A stretch of DNA of 64,000 nucleotides from Emiliania huxleyi CCMP1516 (Eukaryota; Haptophyta; Isochrysidales; Noelaerhabdaceae). This document shows positions 43,545 through 54,157 of this stretch, in pieces; within the stretch, counting starts at the first letter, position 1; every line of letters begins with the position of its first letter. The notes below the pieces were generated by a model that worked only from the letters and a program-made list of their open reading frames with translations, did no database searches and was not told where the DNA came from. Both the position numbers and the translations under genes were made by a program. The stretch covers positions 57,024 to 121,023 of the forward strand of contig NW_005200197.1 of NCBI RefSeq assembly GCF_000372725.1, written 5' to 3'.

Positions 43545-44598
43545 TTCTCACCATGCAGAGCGCATTCTCTCTCTCTGTTGGAGGGCGCCTGGGTCTAAAT
43601 TTAGTGCGGTGTGAAGTGTTTATCTACTGCATCTTTAGTGCACTTTAGCGCGAATTAGCGCGAATTTAGCGCAAATTTAGCGCAAATTTACCGCGACTTC
43701 AGCGCAAATTTAGCGCGAGTTCACTGCGACTTTACATCCAGATTTAGCGAGGTTTAGTGCGTCTTTAGTCCAGCCGCGCACTAGGATCCAGCCGCAGCCC
43801 CTCGCTGGGCCTCCCCCCCCCTCTCCCCCTGCAGTCCCCTGCCCACTCGCAAAAACTTTCCCGTCCGGCCCATTCCCAACCGAACGAAGGGGTTTCAGCT
43901 GAATATCAGCCTCCGGGCCCGCCGAGCGGCAAAACAGTTTGCCGGCAGCGCGGGGCGTGAAGTCTGAAGATGGTCACGGGCACAGCATGGGTTGTGCGGT
44001 CGGAGGTGCTGCTTGCGGTGGCGCATTCAACTGTGCTGGTCCTCCTCTCGCGGGAATCGGTGCTGTGCCTGTGCTCAGTCGGGGGAGATCTTGCTCTGGA
44101 GGGCTGCATATCTGGCCTCACTGGGAGCCTGCCTTTGGGTCATGAGGGCAGGGGCCAGGCATCTCCTGTGGTGCATTCTTGGCAGCCAAAGGAGCAATCG
44201 AGCAAAGCACGCGGCCCTGGCTAGCTGTGGCCTGTGGGCTGTGGTGTGGCTGGCCGGGAAGCCGTCGGCTAAAGAATGCGTGCCCGCACTAAAGATGCGG
44301 GACCCACACTAAATGTACTGCAGCTGCCCGCACCTAAAGTGAACTAAATGTGGCGCTAAATTGGAGATAAAACACACTAAATATGTGCTAAATACGTGCT
44401 AAATGTGTGCTAAATATGTGCGAAATTTGCTCTAAATTTGCGCTAAAGTCGCGCTATATTCGCACTCGAACACACACTAAATAGCGCACTAAACTATCAC
44501 TAAAGGTAATTCACATGCACTAAATTTAGACTCACAGGAGATGTTTTTGCTCTGTTGTGCGAGGCGTGAACCGCGCCATTCGCTCTCACCCTGTCCAT
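43545..44598 (+). pseudogene. Dispersed ORF family, copy D, split by a TE
   Basis: 43545-43580 matches the segment around HHAERISLS of copy A, and 44550-44598 resumes with VVRGVNRAIRSH. The two halves are separated by the element at 43581-44549. Only this middle part of the ORF is present; the right half runs into the 5' flank of the downstream CDPK gene. Confidence 0.75.
43581..44549. mobile_element. ~970-bp element with 8-bp TSD and inverted TTTAGCGC arrays
   Basis: CTCTGTTG flanks both ends (43573-43580 and 44550-44557), an 8-bp TSD as for hAT-type elements. Subterminal GTCTAAATTTAGTGC (43592) is mirrored by GCACTAAATTTAGAC near the right end. Left and right AT-rich flanks (about 43600-43775 and 44270-44535) consist of degenerate TTTAGCGCAAA units in opposite orientation. 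The centre has no convincing ORF. Confidence 0.75.
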
Positions 44599-44654
44599 TG
44601 TGACCCCGGACACTCGCACACTAGGATCGCGATCGCAGCAAACGCGTCCCGGCA

Positions 44655-46276
44655 ATGTCGGACCCGCCTCGCGCGTCATCCTCGTCCAAGAGGCGACGAG
44701 CCGGCTCGCTGGATGCCTATTCGCTGGGCGCTCTGCTCGGCGAGGGCGCCTTTGGCAGCGTCCGCTCCGGCACAGACTCGAGCGGCACTCGAGTGGCCGT
44801 GAAGCAGCTGAACAAGGCCCGCACCGCCTCGGACGTCTTTGAGAGGGAGGCGCGGATGCTGCGCGGCGCGGGCACGCACCAGCACGTCACCTGCCTCATC
44901 GACTCGTTCGAGTCGCCCGCGCAGTGGGTGATCGTCATGGAGCTCGCCGGCGGAGGCGAGGTCTTCGAGCGGATCGTGCAGCGAGGGCCTCTGTCCGAGA
45001 GGGACGCCGCGCTGGTGGTGCGGCACGTCGCGCGCGCTCTCGCCCACCTCGCCGCGCGCGACATTGTGCACCGCGACCTCAAGCCGGAGAACCTGCTCTT
45101 TGTGAGCGAGGCCGAGGGCGCCGACGTCAAGCTCACCGACTTTGGGCTCGCCGCCTTTTGCGCGGCGTCGCCGCGGGCGGCGGAGGCGGGCGGCGAGGAG
45201 CGCCCGGCGACGGTGAGCGGGCTGGCGGGCACCGAGCCCTACATGGCGCCCGAGATGGTCCGGCTCGACGCGTACTCGCACTGCGTGGACGTCTGGTCGC
45301 TCGGCGTCTGCCTCTTCACGCTGCTGTCGGGCTACCTCCCCTTCGACCCGCACGGCACGGCGCCGCCGCGGCTGGTGCAGCGCAACATCTTGCGCGGCGA
45401 GCCCGACTGGTCCGCCTACCCGCAGCAGTGGGAGCCCGTCTCGCAAGAGGCGCGCGCGCTCATCGGGCGCATGCTCGCGCTGCGGCCCGAGGACCGCGCC
45501 ACGCCGGCGCAGCTGCTCGCCACGCCGTGGGTGGCCGGCGCCGCCGCCGCGGCCTCCCTGCCCGGCTCCGACGCGCAGCTCAAGTCCTTCAACGCAGCGC
45601 GGCGCGTGTGGCGGACCGCCGCCAACGCGGTCGCGCTGGTGATCCGCGCGCCGCACACCGCCGCCGCCGCCGCCCTCGCCGCGGGGTCGGCGGCGGCTGA
45701 GGCGCAGCAGCCGGCGGCGGCGGCGGCGGCGCTGCCCAAGGCTGCGCGGGAGGAGCTCAAGGCGGCCTTCGCCGCCTTTGACCGCGACGGCGACGGCGCC
45801 ATCGACCTCGCCGAGCTGCGAGATGCGCTCTCCTCGCTCGGCGCGTCGGAGGGCGACGCCGAGGCGACGCTCGCTCGGCGCGGACGGCGGTGCGGCGCCT
45901 CCGCGACACGTCCGCGACACGTCCGCGTCGCGTTCCGCAGGCGACGCTCGCGTCGCTCGACACGGACGGCTCGGGAGGGATCGACTTCGACGAATTCTGT
46001 GCCGCCGCCTCGCCGCTCTACGCCTCCTCCGCCGTCGCCCTCCGCGCGGCCTTCGATTTCTTCGACGCCGACGGCTCGGGCGACATTGACCGGCAGGAGC
46101 TTCGGACCATCCTCGACCGGCTCGGCGGCAGCACCCGCAAGAACCACGACCGCAGCGAGACCGAGCGCGCGGTCGACCAAGTCTTCGCGGCGGCGGACGC
46201 CGACGCCGACGGCCGCGTCTCCTTCCCCGAGTTCATCTCCATCTTCACGGAGGTATTCGCGCCGTCCGCAAAGTGA
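44655..46276 (+). CDS. Calcium-dependent protein kinase (CDPK) with four EF hands
   Basis: 514 aa. Kinase domain: LGALLGEGAFGSVRSGTD (Gly loop), VAVKQL (Lys), DIVHRDLKPENLLFV, LTDFGLAAF, GTEPYMAPEMV and DVWSLGVCLFTLLSGYLPF. A junction segment rich in Ala follows, then EF hands FDRDGDGAIDLAEL, LDTDGSGGIDFDEF, FDADGSGDIDRQEL and ADADADGRVSFPEF. All have canonical calcium-ligand spacing, with the fourth weakest. Kinase plus C-terminal EF hands on one chain defines CDPKs. One GC-AG intron (45864-45940) interrupts EF hand 2 and carries a 12-bp junction repeat. Start at 44655 (MSDPPRASSSSKRRRAGS). No N-terminal myristoylation Gly. The 5' flank derives from a dispersed-ORF fragment. Confidence 0.93.
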
Positions 46277-46837
46277 TGCGCCGGCCGCCGCCTCCCTCAG
46301 CACACCCGGCGCACGCATGCCCCCCCCCCGGCCGGCCGACGCCAGGGACACACACGACAGGCTCGGGCGGTTGCCCACTGCTCTGCCCCTGCGGCTCAGG
46401 CCTGCGCTTGCCTCGCCAGCCCGCCTCTCGCGCCCACACCTCCCGCCGAGACCGGGGTCTGCTCCTCCTCCCCCCTCGCTGTGCACCTTGCGCCTGGCAC
46501 CTTCAGCGGCTCGCTCACTTCAGATATGCTTCCGTTCTCGTGTTTCCAATTTGGTCTGAAGCTCCACCCATTGAGGAAGTGAGGTACTGCTCCGTCCACG
46601 GACCACGCCTGATCATGCCCGCCAAAAGAAAGCCAATTACGGACTTGGGCCCTGCGGCCTTCTCTCGAGGTCTCGAATAGTATACACAAATACACAAAGT
46701 GGCCAAATTCGAAGAATTTTTCTTGTCTCAAGAAAATTGCAAGAAACGTGGCAGGCGGTCAAAAGCGCGTGAATCTCGCCTGATGACATCGGCGCCGTGT
46801 GGTCTCTCCGTGTATGTGTGTATAGAGCTCTACACAT
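46277..46837. other. Intergenic, no gene recognised
   Basis: 3' flank of the CDPK and promoter region of the ferredoxin-domain gene. No supported feature. Confidence 0.4.
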
Positions 46838-47984
46838 ATGGCGCTTCTCCCCTCCGTTTGTGCTGCCCTCGCGCTGCACCTCGCGCGATTTGCGCCTCGC
46901 GTTCCTGCCGCCCGGTCGACTCAGCCGGTAATGGATTACTGGACGGACCGCGCGTCCAAGAGCGCTGGCGACCTTCTCCGCGAGGAGGCGGCCGGCTTGA
47001 GCGTGGCGGTGTGTGCGCTCCTCGCCTATTCCTTTGCACACGCAACGACCAGGCCGCCCGCCTCCCACCGTCCCGCAGGCTGAGAGCGGCGAGCGGGGGC
47101 CGGCCGAGCTGGGCGGGATGCCGTGGCAAGCGCCTGACACGTCGGCAGTCGAGGCGGAGCTCGAGGCGTGGCGCGCAGAGGCGAGCCAGACGGGTGCGAG
47201 GGAGGCGGCTGCGAGCGCGAGCTATCTCGAGGCGCGGGGGCCGTCCACTCCCGCCAGTCCCGTGTCGTGGCCGCTCAGATCTGGCCCTGCTACAGCTGCC
47301 TCCTCCTCGGTAGGCGAGGGACGGCTTCGTCGGCGCCATCCCGTCGTCGGAGCTGCTCGCTCGCGACGAGGCGGAGGGGCTGTGGCCGCTGGAACTCGAC
47401 TCGGACCCGGAGGCGGAGAGTATGATCTGGGTCGATGAGATCAGCTGCATCGGCTGCAAGTTTTGCGCCACGGTCGCGCGCAGCACGTTCAGCATGGCGC
47501 GCGGGACGGTAGTGCCGTGGAGATACGGAGCTCACACACGCCCAGTCCCGCGATTGCACGGGGGCCCCGAAAGCTGAAGTTTGCGCGCGAGGCGCGTCCC
47601 CTCCCCCTCCAGGCCTCCGACGCCACGGACGAGGGCACCGCCCGGGCCGTGCAGCAGGGCGGCGACCACCCCGAGGTTGTGGAGGAGGCGATCTCGTCGT
47701 GCCCGGCGGACTGCATCCACAGGTGCTCGCGCGCCGAGCTGGAGGTGCTCGAGGAGCACCGCGACCTCTACCTCGCGGACATGCTCTCCCAGTTCCACGG
47801 CTGCGCCTCCTTCAGCGGCGGCGCGGGCGGCTCGCAGGCGGCGCCGCACTGGCGCGACCCGCTCGTGCACACGTCGTGGATGCACGGGCCGGAGTACGTC
47901 AAGAGCTCGCGGCTGCGCATGGCGGACCCGCTCGTGCGCGACCGCCCGGCGGGAGAGGAGCCGCCGCCCGCACAGGAGGCCTAG
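46838..47984 (+). CDS. Plastid-type protein with bacterial 4Fe-4S ferredoxin domain
   Basis: About 292 aa in four exons, likely an electron-transfer protein of the plastid. N-terminus MALLPSVCAALALHLARFAP, then Arg/Ala/Ser-rich, is consistent with a targeting presequence. The third exon gives IWVDEISCIGCKFCATVARS (CxxCxxC cluster motif). The fourth has GGDHPEVVEEAISSCPADCI with the CP ligand and HRCSRAELEVLEEHRDLYL, matching the single-cluster ferredoxin domain found in plant and algal plastid proteins. Introns: 47009-47078 (GT-AG, or 47006 with a GC donor), 47232-47313 (GC-AG) and 47497-47612 (GC-AG). All are in frame, and intron 3 splits the cluster-binding domain. The tail GPEYVKSSRLRMADPLVRD is unassigned. 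Confidence 0.85.
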
Positions 47985-48479
47985 TGAGCGCGGCCACAAC
48001 GACCGGGCGGTCTTTGCTCTTTCCGAAAACCGCGGCCCTTGCGGCCTGTCCGCACCGGGCAGCCTTCCGTCGGCTTTCTCTGTAATAGTGGAGCCTAAAG
48101 AAAGAAAGACAACCACGGCGTCAAACGTGAAACGAGGGAGCGGGAGAGTGACTCCCTCGGCAGCTCTGAGCACGAGCTCCCGCAGCTCCCTCCACCACAC
48201 CGGTCACCGCAGAGACGGGGAGATCTGGAGAGCTAACGTAGAAGAGCTAACGTCTAAGGACAAAGGAAGTCCCCGAGGATCGAAGGATGCCAGCTCCAAG
48301 TTTCACTTTTCACAACCGTTTGCGCTCTCTTCACATAAACGCACAGCCCCGGGCCGCTCTCTTCACTCCGTGCACTGACGGTCGGCCGCCAGAAAACACG
48401 CCTGCGTGGATCGCGTCACACCAATCCTCGCTACCCAACGCGGCCAAAGGATATCCACCTTGAGAACCTCGACAAGGCT
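47985..48479. other. Intergenic, contains an AAAGAAAGAAAG motif
   Basis: CCTAAAGAAAGAAAGACAAC at 48092 belongs to the dispersed motif family. Otherwise no feature. Confidence 0.4.
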
Positions 48480-50250
48480 ATGTATGTATGTAGGAGGCTC
48501 TCTTCACACCAGGCCCCCCCAACCTCGAGTGTCGAGAGAGCCTGCCAGAGCGGGCCGCCTCGACGCAGTCCGCGCTTACGGCCCCCCGACACCCCCTTCC
48601 CTTCGGACAGCTCTTCGGACAGCTCTTCGGACAGTTCGAGTAACGGGAGAGTTCCAACAGGTCGCCTGTTTGACGGACTGGCGCGCCGCATGCAGGCTGC
48701 CCGGCCACAAGCGCAGACGCTCGCGCCGCGAGGGTTCTGCACCGAGGCGATTCGGCCACTCATCCCGCAGCTCCAGCGCGACCTGCATCGGTTTCGCTCC
48801 ATCACGCCTCAGCTCCTCGACGAGGCACGAGGCTTGCTGCCAGACGGCCCCGTCCGCGCTGCGCTTGCCATTGTCAACCGCACCGTCTGGTGGCTTCGCC
48901 CGACGGGCCGGCCGCGCTCGCCGATGCTCATATCGCTTGTGCACGACCTCCAGGAGCTGGCAGACGCGCACGAGCTTCCCGACCTCGAGCTCGTGGTCAA
49001 CGTGGACGATTACCCGTTTGTGCCGCGCCCTGCGCCGTCGCCGGTGCGCTCGCCGCCTCCGCTCTTCTCCTTTTACCAGACGGCTCGGCACGCGGACCTG
49101 CTCTGCCCGAGCAGCTCCTTCCGCGAGGCATCGTTCGAGCGCGTGGCCGCCGTGTACGAGCGCCGCGCTCGGTCGACGCCGTGGGAGGCGCGCCGGCAGG
49201 TCGGCTTCTGGCAGGGCCACCCGTACTGCGGTAAGCACAAGTTTGGCCGCTGCTCCCGCTACCTGCTCTCCCACCTCTCGGCCCAGAGCGCGTCTCCGCT
49301 GCTCGACGTGGGGCTGACGTGGTACGAGCCTCGCCTCGACCTGTACCTCCGGCAGGAAGCGTCCGCCTCGGCAGCTCGTGGCGTGCCGTGCTCTGCCTCC
49401 GACCCTGCCCGCCGCCCGTGGCTGCAGGAGGAGTGCCGCTGCGCAGCCGGCTGGGCTCACCCCGGGGACCTGCCCCGCCGAGCCGCTCCGCTCGCGGTGC
49501 GACCCTGGGTGCAGATCGAGGACCACACGCGGTGGGCCCCGCCCGCCGGAGCCGTGGCCACGGACGGAGTACTACTACTAGAGCCTCGACCGTCGCGCCC
49601 TCTGCAGGTACCGCTACTTGCTCCAGCTCGACGGCCACACCGCCTCGTGGCGCTTCCAGTTCCTGCTCGCCAGCCACAGCCTCGTCCTCAAGCAGTGGTC
49701 CTACTACAGAGAGTACTACTACGCGGGGCTCGAGCCCGGAGTCCACTACCTCCCCTTCTGGACGCGCTCGGCCGCCGACGTCCTCGAGGTCCTCGAGAAT
49801 GCGACGCGCGAGGATGCCTCCGTGCGCGAGCTCCCCGTCGCCGCCAGTCGCTTCACCCGAGACCACCTCAACCCGTACGCGAGGCAGTGCTACTGGCGGG
49901 CGCTCCTCGGCGCGTATGCCGAGCGCCTGGCCGAGCCGGGGGTGCGGCTCTCCCGCTGGCCTGCCGCCGCGCAGGTGCGGAAGGACGGCTCGTCCGAGGG
50001 GTGGTACCCTCGCGCGGACCGGCGGGGCGGCACCCTGCTCGACTGGGCGCGCGCCGAGGCGGCGTGGCGCAGCGCTGACGACGCGGTGATGCGCCGGGTC
50101 GTGCGCAGCCTTCGACGTCCAGCCGTGGCCTCAGAGCGGGTCGAACCAGCGACCGTTGGCCTGGCGAGGCGTGATGGCAAAGGGTCGAAGCGGCCGCGTC
50201 GGCCCCGCCGTTTGGCCAGCGCCAGCAACGTGCATTTACTGCGGGTGTGA
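48480..50250 (+). CDS. Glycosyltransferase family 90 (CAP10/POGLUT-like)
   Basis: Up to 564 aa; start uncertain (Met at 48480, or 48690 MQAARPQAQTLAPRG). The upstream part contains a CTCTTCGGACAG triplication and may be UTR. The protein body shows the CAP10-type pattern: LELVVNVDDYPFVPRP, PPPLFSFYQTARHADLLCPS, RRQVGFWQGHPYCG, then after an intron (49532-49607, GT-AG) YRYLLQLDGHTASWRFQFLL, ASHSLVLKQWSYYREYYY and GLEPGVHYLPF. This is the family's donor-binding G-x-x-x-S-x-R region and K-Q block. Such enzymes transfer sugars such as glucose or xylose to proteins or polysaccharides in the secretory pathway. No clear signal anchor is visible, which suggests a missed 5' exon. Confidence 0.83.
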
Positions 50251-50421
50251 TTTGCTCAGGATATTTGCTGGTGGCGTGTAATTTTACGCATCTCGACGGT
50301 TTCGATACCATCGGGTGTGCATCGCATGGCCATGGGCGATACCCCCCCCTCTCGTGAGCGATGAAGGACAAGGAGAGTTCCAGTGTAAGTGTGTTTGAAA
50401 GTGCCACCCGCGCACCCCCAC

Positions 50422-53400
50422 TCACCAGGCCGGCAAGTCTGCCCAGTTTGCCCACGGCCCCCACCCGCGGGCCGACCGTTTAAAGTAGTCGCGGACGGCA
50501 GCGCACGCCTCCTCCCGGTCTGGCGGGGTCTGGATGTCGCCGCGCAGCCTCTTGCGCAGCGTCCAGAAGAGGGACTCAAACGCGTCGTACTTTAGCAGCC
50601 GGTCCTGCTCGGGCAGTGGCGTGGCGGTGCCGTCGTGCCGCAGCCAGAGGAGACGCGGCCAGAGGCAGCGCAGCTCGGCTCGCATCGCGGCCACCCTGGC
50701 CGCGGGCACAGCGCGCAGCAGCGGCTCGAGCGTCGCGATCTGGCGCAGCGAGTCGTTCATTCGGAGAGCGAAGCTCGAGTAGGGGAGCAGCTCCTCGTAC
50801 GCGCTCTCCACGCCGTCCATCATGATGAGGGGCACGCACCCCGCCGCCGCAGACTCGTACACGCGCGTCGAGAAGCCAAAGCCGGCGGCGGCGACGCAAA
50901 ACTTCGAGGCGGACATCAGCTCGAAGTAGCGCTCTCGGTTGGCCTCGTGCCCCTCGCGCACCTGCGCGCAGGGCGCGGCCCCCGTTGAGGGGGGGGGGCG
51001 GAGGAGCCGCTGCCGCGTGGCCTCCGCGCACCAGGATGGCGCCCGAGGTGCGGTGAGCCTTGTACAGCCCCTGCCGGATGCCGAAGGAGTACTCGTACCT
51101 GTCCACAGACGCGACACGGCCGTCAGCAGCGGGCGCCGAGCCGGGCCACCGCCCGCTCGGCGCTCGCACGGGATGTGCAGGTTCAGCTTGCCTGTGGCCA
51201 GGGGGGGGGGGGGGCTTGCCAGGTTGGGAGTGGCGAGGCCCCCCCCCCCTCTCCCGGAAGGGGGGGGAGGGGCGAAAGGGAGGGGAAACCGGGGAGGGAA
51301 GGGAGGGGCGGAAGGGAAAGGAGGGGCGGAAGGGAAGGGAGGGGCGGCAGGGAAGGGAGGGGCGGCAGGGAAGGGAGGGGCGGCAGGGAAGGGAGGGGCG
51401 GCAGGGAAGGGAGGGGCGGAAGGGAAGGGAGGGGCGGCAGGGGAGGGAGGGGCGGCGGGACTCGCGGGAGGCGGGACGGGCTCTCGCCCAACACTCTCGG
51501 GTAATCTCGGCCGATCTCGGGGAATCTCGGCCGATCTCGGGGAGTGTCTCGCCCTGGAAGAAGGCGAGCGGCGGGTTGGCGATCCGCTGCCTGCCGTGGT
51601 GGTTGAGGAGCCCGGCCGGCACGCCCGAGTAGAGGACGGGCGGGCAGACGATGTCGTGGCCGTGCCGGTGGCCGCCGCGCTGCGCCTCGGCGGCTCCAAA
51701 CACGTTGATGAAGATCGAAGCCTCGAGCTCCGGCAGCTTCGCGCGGATGCGCCACGCGCCCTGGTGGCAAGGATTACCCGAGATTACCCGAGACCACGCG
51801 CCCTGGTGGCAAGGATTACCCGAGATTACCCGAGATTACCCGAGATCACGCGCCCTGATGGCAAAGCACCCAAGGCTGCGACGGGTGATAATCAACTGAT
51901 GGTTTGAGTCCTCAAGATCCGCCTGGTCGTGGCCAAACACCCACAAGTGGTCTGCGCCGCCCTTGCGGCTCCAGAACGGGCCGCTCTCCTTGATGTACTG
52001 CAGCGCCGCCTGCGGTCAAGAGCGCCGGTCGAGACCGCTTCGGCGCGCGGGCGGGCGGGCGGGGGGGGGGCGGGGGGGGGGGAGGGGTTCCCCCCCAAGG
52101 GCGCGCCTCGTGCACTCGCACGCCGGTCGGCAGGAGGTCGCGGAAGCCCCAGTTGAGCTGCCACATGCCGGAGGAGACGTGCACCTGTGTAATCTCGGGT
52201 AATCTCGGGTAATCTTCCACATGCCGGAGGAGGCGTGCACCTGGGTGGCGGGCTGGCTCTGCGCTCTCTCGGCTGCCCCTCTCGGCTGCGCCTCTCGGCC
52301 ACCTCTCGGCTACGCCTCGCCGGCACGAGGAAGTAGTCTGCCTGCTCCGGGTCGAGCACGCGGTAGGCGGAGCGGAGGGCGCGGCGGTGGATGACTACGT
52401 CCTCGCCCCACAGGTCCATGTCCTGCCACCACCCGTGGCTGCCCGCCTGCAGCCAGCTGCCGAAGCGGCCCGGCAGCTCGTACACGTACAGCCTAGGCGC
52501 GCCCGCCGCCCACTTGCCGTCCTGCGCGCCGATGGGAGGAGGCAGCGGCGGCGGCGGAGAGGCGCCCTTGGGCGCCGCCCCGAGCGAGCAGTCGATGCCG
52601 TAGAAGCCTACTCGCGGTCAGGGTTAGGGTCAGGGCGCGGGTGAGGGTTAGGGCGCGGGTGAGGGTTAGGGTGAGGGTGCGGGTTAGGGTCAGGGTGAGG
52701 GTTAGCTGGCTCAGCAGGCGTCATCTGTAGCAGGTGCGCCTGGCTCGCAGCGGCACCAGTTGCGGAAGCACTCTCCGCGGCCCGAGCAGCCGTTGAGGCA
52801 GAAGTGGCGCGGCACGACGGCCGTCGACCGCTCGCACGCGTCGCCGTCGTAGCCCGGGTAGCAGAGGCAGCGGCAGCTCCCCTTTTTCTCGCACTTGCCC
52901 GCCGGCACACCCTTGGCCGGCATGCCGCCCGCCGGCGCCCAGACGCCGTGGCCGCTGCAGCGCTCCTTGGACTGGCCGGCGAGCGGGGCGAGCGTCGCGG
53001 CAAAGTACTCGGAGTTGGCCTCCAGCCCCCGTTGGTTGCGCTGCTGCTGGACCTGCAGCAGGGAGGGCCTCCCTCGCTCAACACGGGCCGCCCTCTCTCC
53101 GCCCCTCCCCTCTCCTCTCGCGCCCGCCGGCGCACCCAGCGCATCAGCGACTCGGGTAATCTCGGGTAATCTCGGGTAATCTCGGGTAATCTCGCACCCA
53201 GCGCATCAGCGACTCGTTGGCCGCGTTCATGACGTAGCAGGCGCGGTTGCCCATCACGCCGAGCGACTCGCACGCGCGAAGGCATTCGCACGAGACGGGT
53301 GCGCGAGACCGCCCGTCGATCAGGCACGGCGACGCGACCGGGGCCGCCGCCGTCTGGACCATGCCGACCAGCGCAGCGCACTCGGAAAGGAGCGGCGACC

Positions 53401-53776
53401 CGCAGCTCGCCCCACCCATGAAGGGCGGGCATGCGCACTCCCCAAGCCCGGGGTTGCACACGCCGCCATTCTTGACGCAGTCGGCCGGGCACGGCTTGGG
53501 CGCCGGCTTTGACGCGGCTGCGGTCCTTTGGTTGCGCATCGCGTTGGCGACGATGTTGACCGGCAGCACGGCATGTGCAAGCAGCTCCGCCGGATTGTTG
53601 ATGTCAAAGCCATCGACAGGCTTCGGAGCACCACCACCGTGCGGCCAGCGCCCGCCCATGCCGCTGCCGACAGGACTGCTGATGCTAACTATCCTGGGCG
53701 CCTGCTCGGAGCGGCCCGTGATGTAGAGCGCGAGGGCGCACAGCGCGAGGAGGCCGCCGCCGAGGAGGCGGCTCAT
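50422..53776 (-). CDS. EGF-like/exostosin-family (GT47) glycosyltransferase
   Basis: Predicted 761-aa type II membrane protein of the secretory pathway. Exons (minus): 53776-53198, 53052-52740, 52607-52321, 52184-52107, 52009-51854, 51760-51495, 51098-51032, 50961-50422; all phases agree. Order: short cytosolic N-terminus, membrane anchor (GGGLLALCALALYI), EGF-like Cys modules (CVKNGGVCNPGLGECACPPF; SCRCLCYPGYDGDACER; NGCSGRGECFRNWCRCEPGF), then the exostosin domain: APRLYVYELPGRFGSWL, EQADYFLVPVHVSSGMWQLN, YIKESGPFWSRKGGADHLWV, YSFGIRQGLYKAH, YFELMSASKFCVAAAGFGFS and VYESAAAGCVPLIMMDGVES (nucleotide-sugar site). It likely elongates a surface or wall glycan. At least four introns or junctions carry duplicated splice sites, three of them with AGATTACCCG arrays. 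Convergent with the GT90 gene, 171 bp apart. Confidence 0.88.
51250..51480. repeat. Purine-rich minisatellite in GT47 intron
   Basis: About ten tandem units of GGGCGGMAGGGAAGGGA type on the plus strand, i.e. a pyrimidine-rich tract on the sense strand within intron 51099-51494. Confidence 0.9.
51495..51547 (-). repeat. Decamer array 4 at exon 6 end of GT47 gene
   Basis: Sense strand reads CCGAGATCGGCCGAGATTCC and continues to a GT donor at 51494. It is partly diverged from AGATTACCCG. If that donor is used the array is exonic, adding about 17 residues (TLPEIGRDSPRSAEITR); a GA dinucleotide earlier leaves the same phase. Confidence 0.6.
51733..51860 (-). repeat. Decamer array 3 with triplicated acceptor-side junction
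   Basis: A CACGCGCCCTGGTGGCA-type segment (plus strand) occurs three times (about 51752, 51793 and 51847), separated by two arrays of GATTACCCGA units. It spans intron 51761-51853. Confidence 0.9.
52161..52243 (-). repeat. Decamer array 2 with duplicated 3' splice junction
   Basis: 27-bp copies at 52161-52187 and 52217-52243 (one mismatch), each containing CAG|GTGCAC on the sense strand, surround three GTAATCTCGG units. Confidence 0.93.
52608..52739 (-). repeat. GC-AG intron filled with degenerate TTAGGG-like repeats
   Basis: Plus strand 52617-52706 reads as GGGTTAGGGTCAGGG/GGGTTAGGGTGAGGG variants, i.e. telomere-like repeats. The intron is defined by CEPG|FYGID continuity (exon ...CCAG, intron GCGCAC...GAGTAG). 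Confidence 0.85.
53132..53216 (-). repeat. Decamer array 1 with duplicated 5' splice junction
   Basis: Identical 23-bp copies at 53132-53154 and 53194-53216, containing the exon 1 end and a GTGCG donor on the sense strand, surround four GGTAATCTCG units (period 62). Confidence 0.95.
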
Positions 53777-54157
53777 AAGCAGCCCCAGGCCTGCGCGTCC
53801 GACCGCTACTGCGCCTGCGCTACTGCGCTGGAGTACCTCGCCGCGCCGACGACAGCGGTGGAATTGAAGAATTTTAAAGCGGCGTGGGGACTGGCGCGCA
53901 CTGGCACTAACACAGGTACACCACGGGAGCCAATTGAAGAAAAGGGAGCGTATACGAAACAAGAACACAACGCACTCTCTCACATGACAAGCGATCCAGA
54001 AAGAAAAGGCAAGGCTGTTCAGCACTACTTTCTCCCACTTTCTCCGGGGTGCCACACGGTGCACACCACAGGCGCATTCTAGAGGGGGAAAAGAAACGGG
54101 GAATGAGGGGCCCCGCCACGAGAAGTGCGTTCTGGGGATGCAGAGCGTGCAAGGCGG
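53777..54157. other. Intergenic with dispersed motif
   Basis: Contains GGGACTGGCGCGCACTGG followed by CACTAACACAGGTACACC (53886-53930), which also occurs at 17230 and 62994. No gene. Confidence 0.5.

Noticed and set aside
52617-52706. A true chromosome end
   Set aside because: Repeats are degenerate, short and internal to a gene with exons on both sides.
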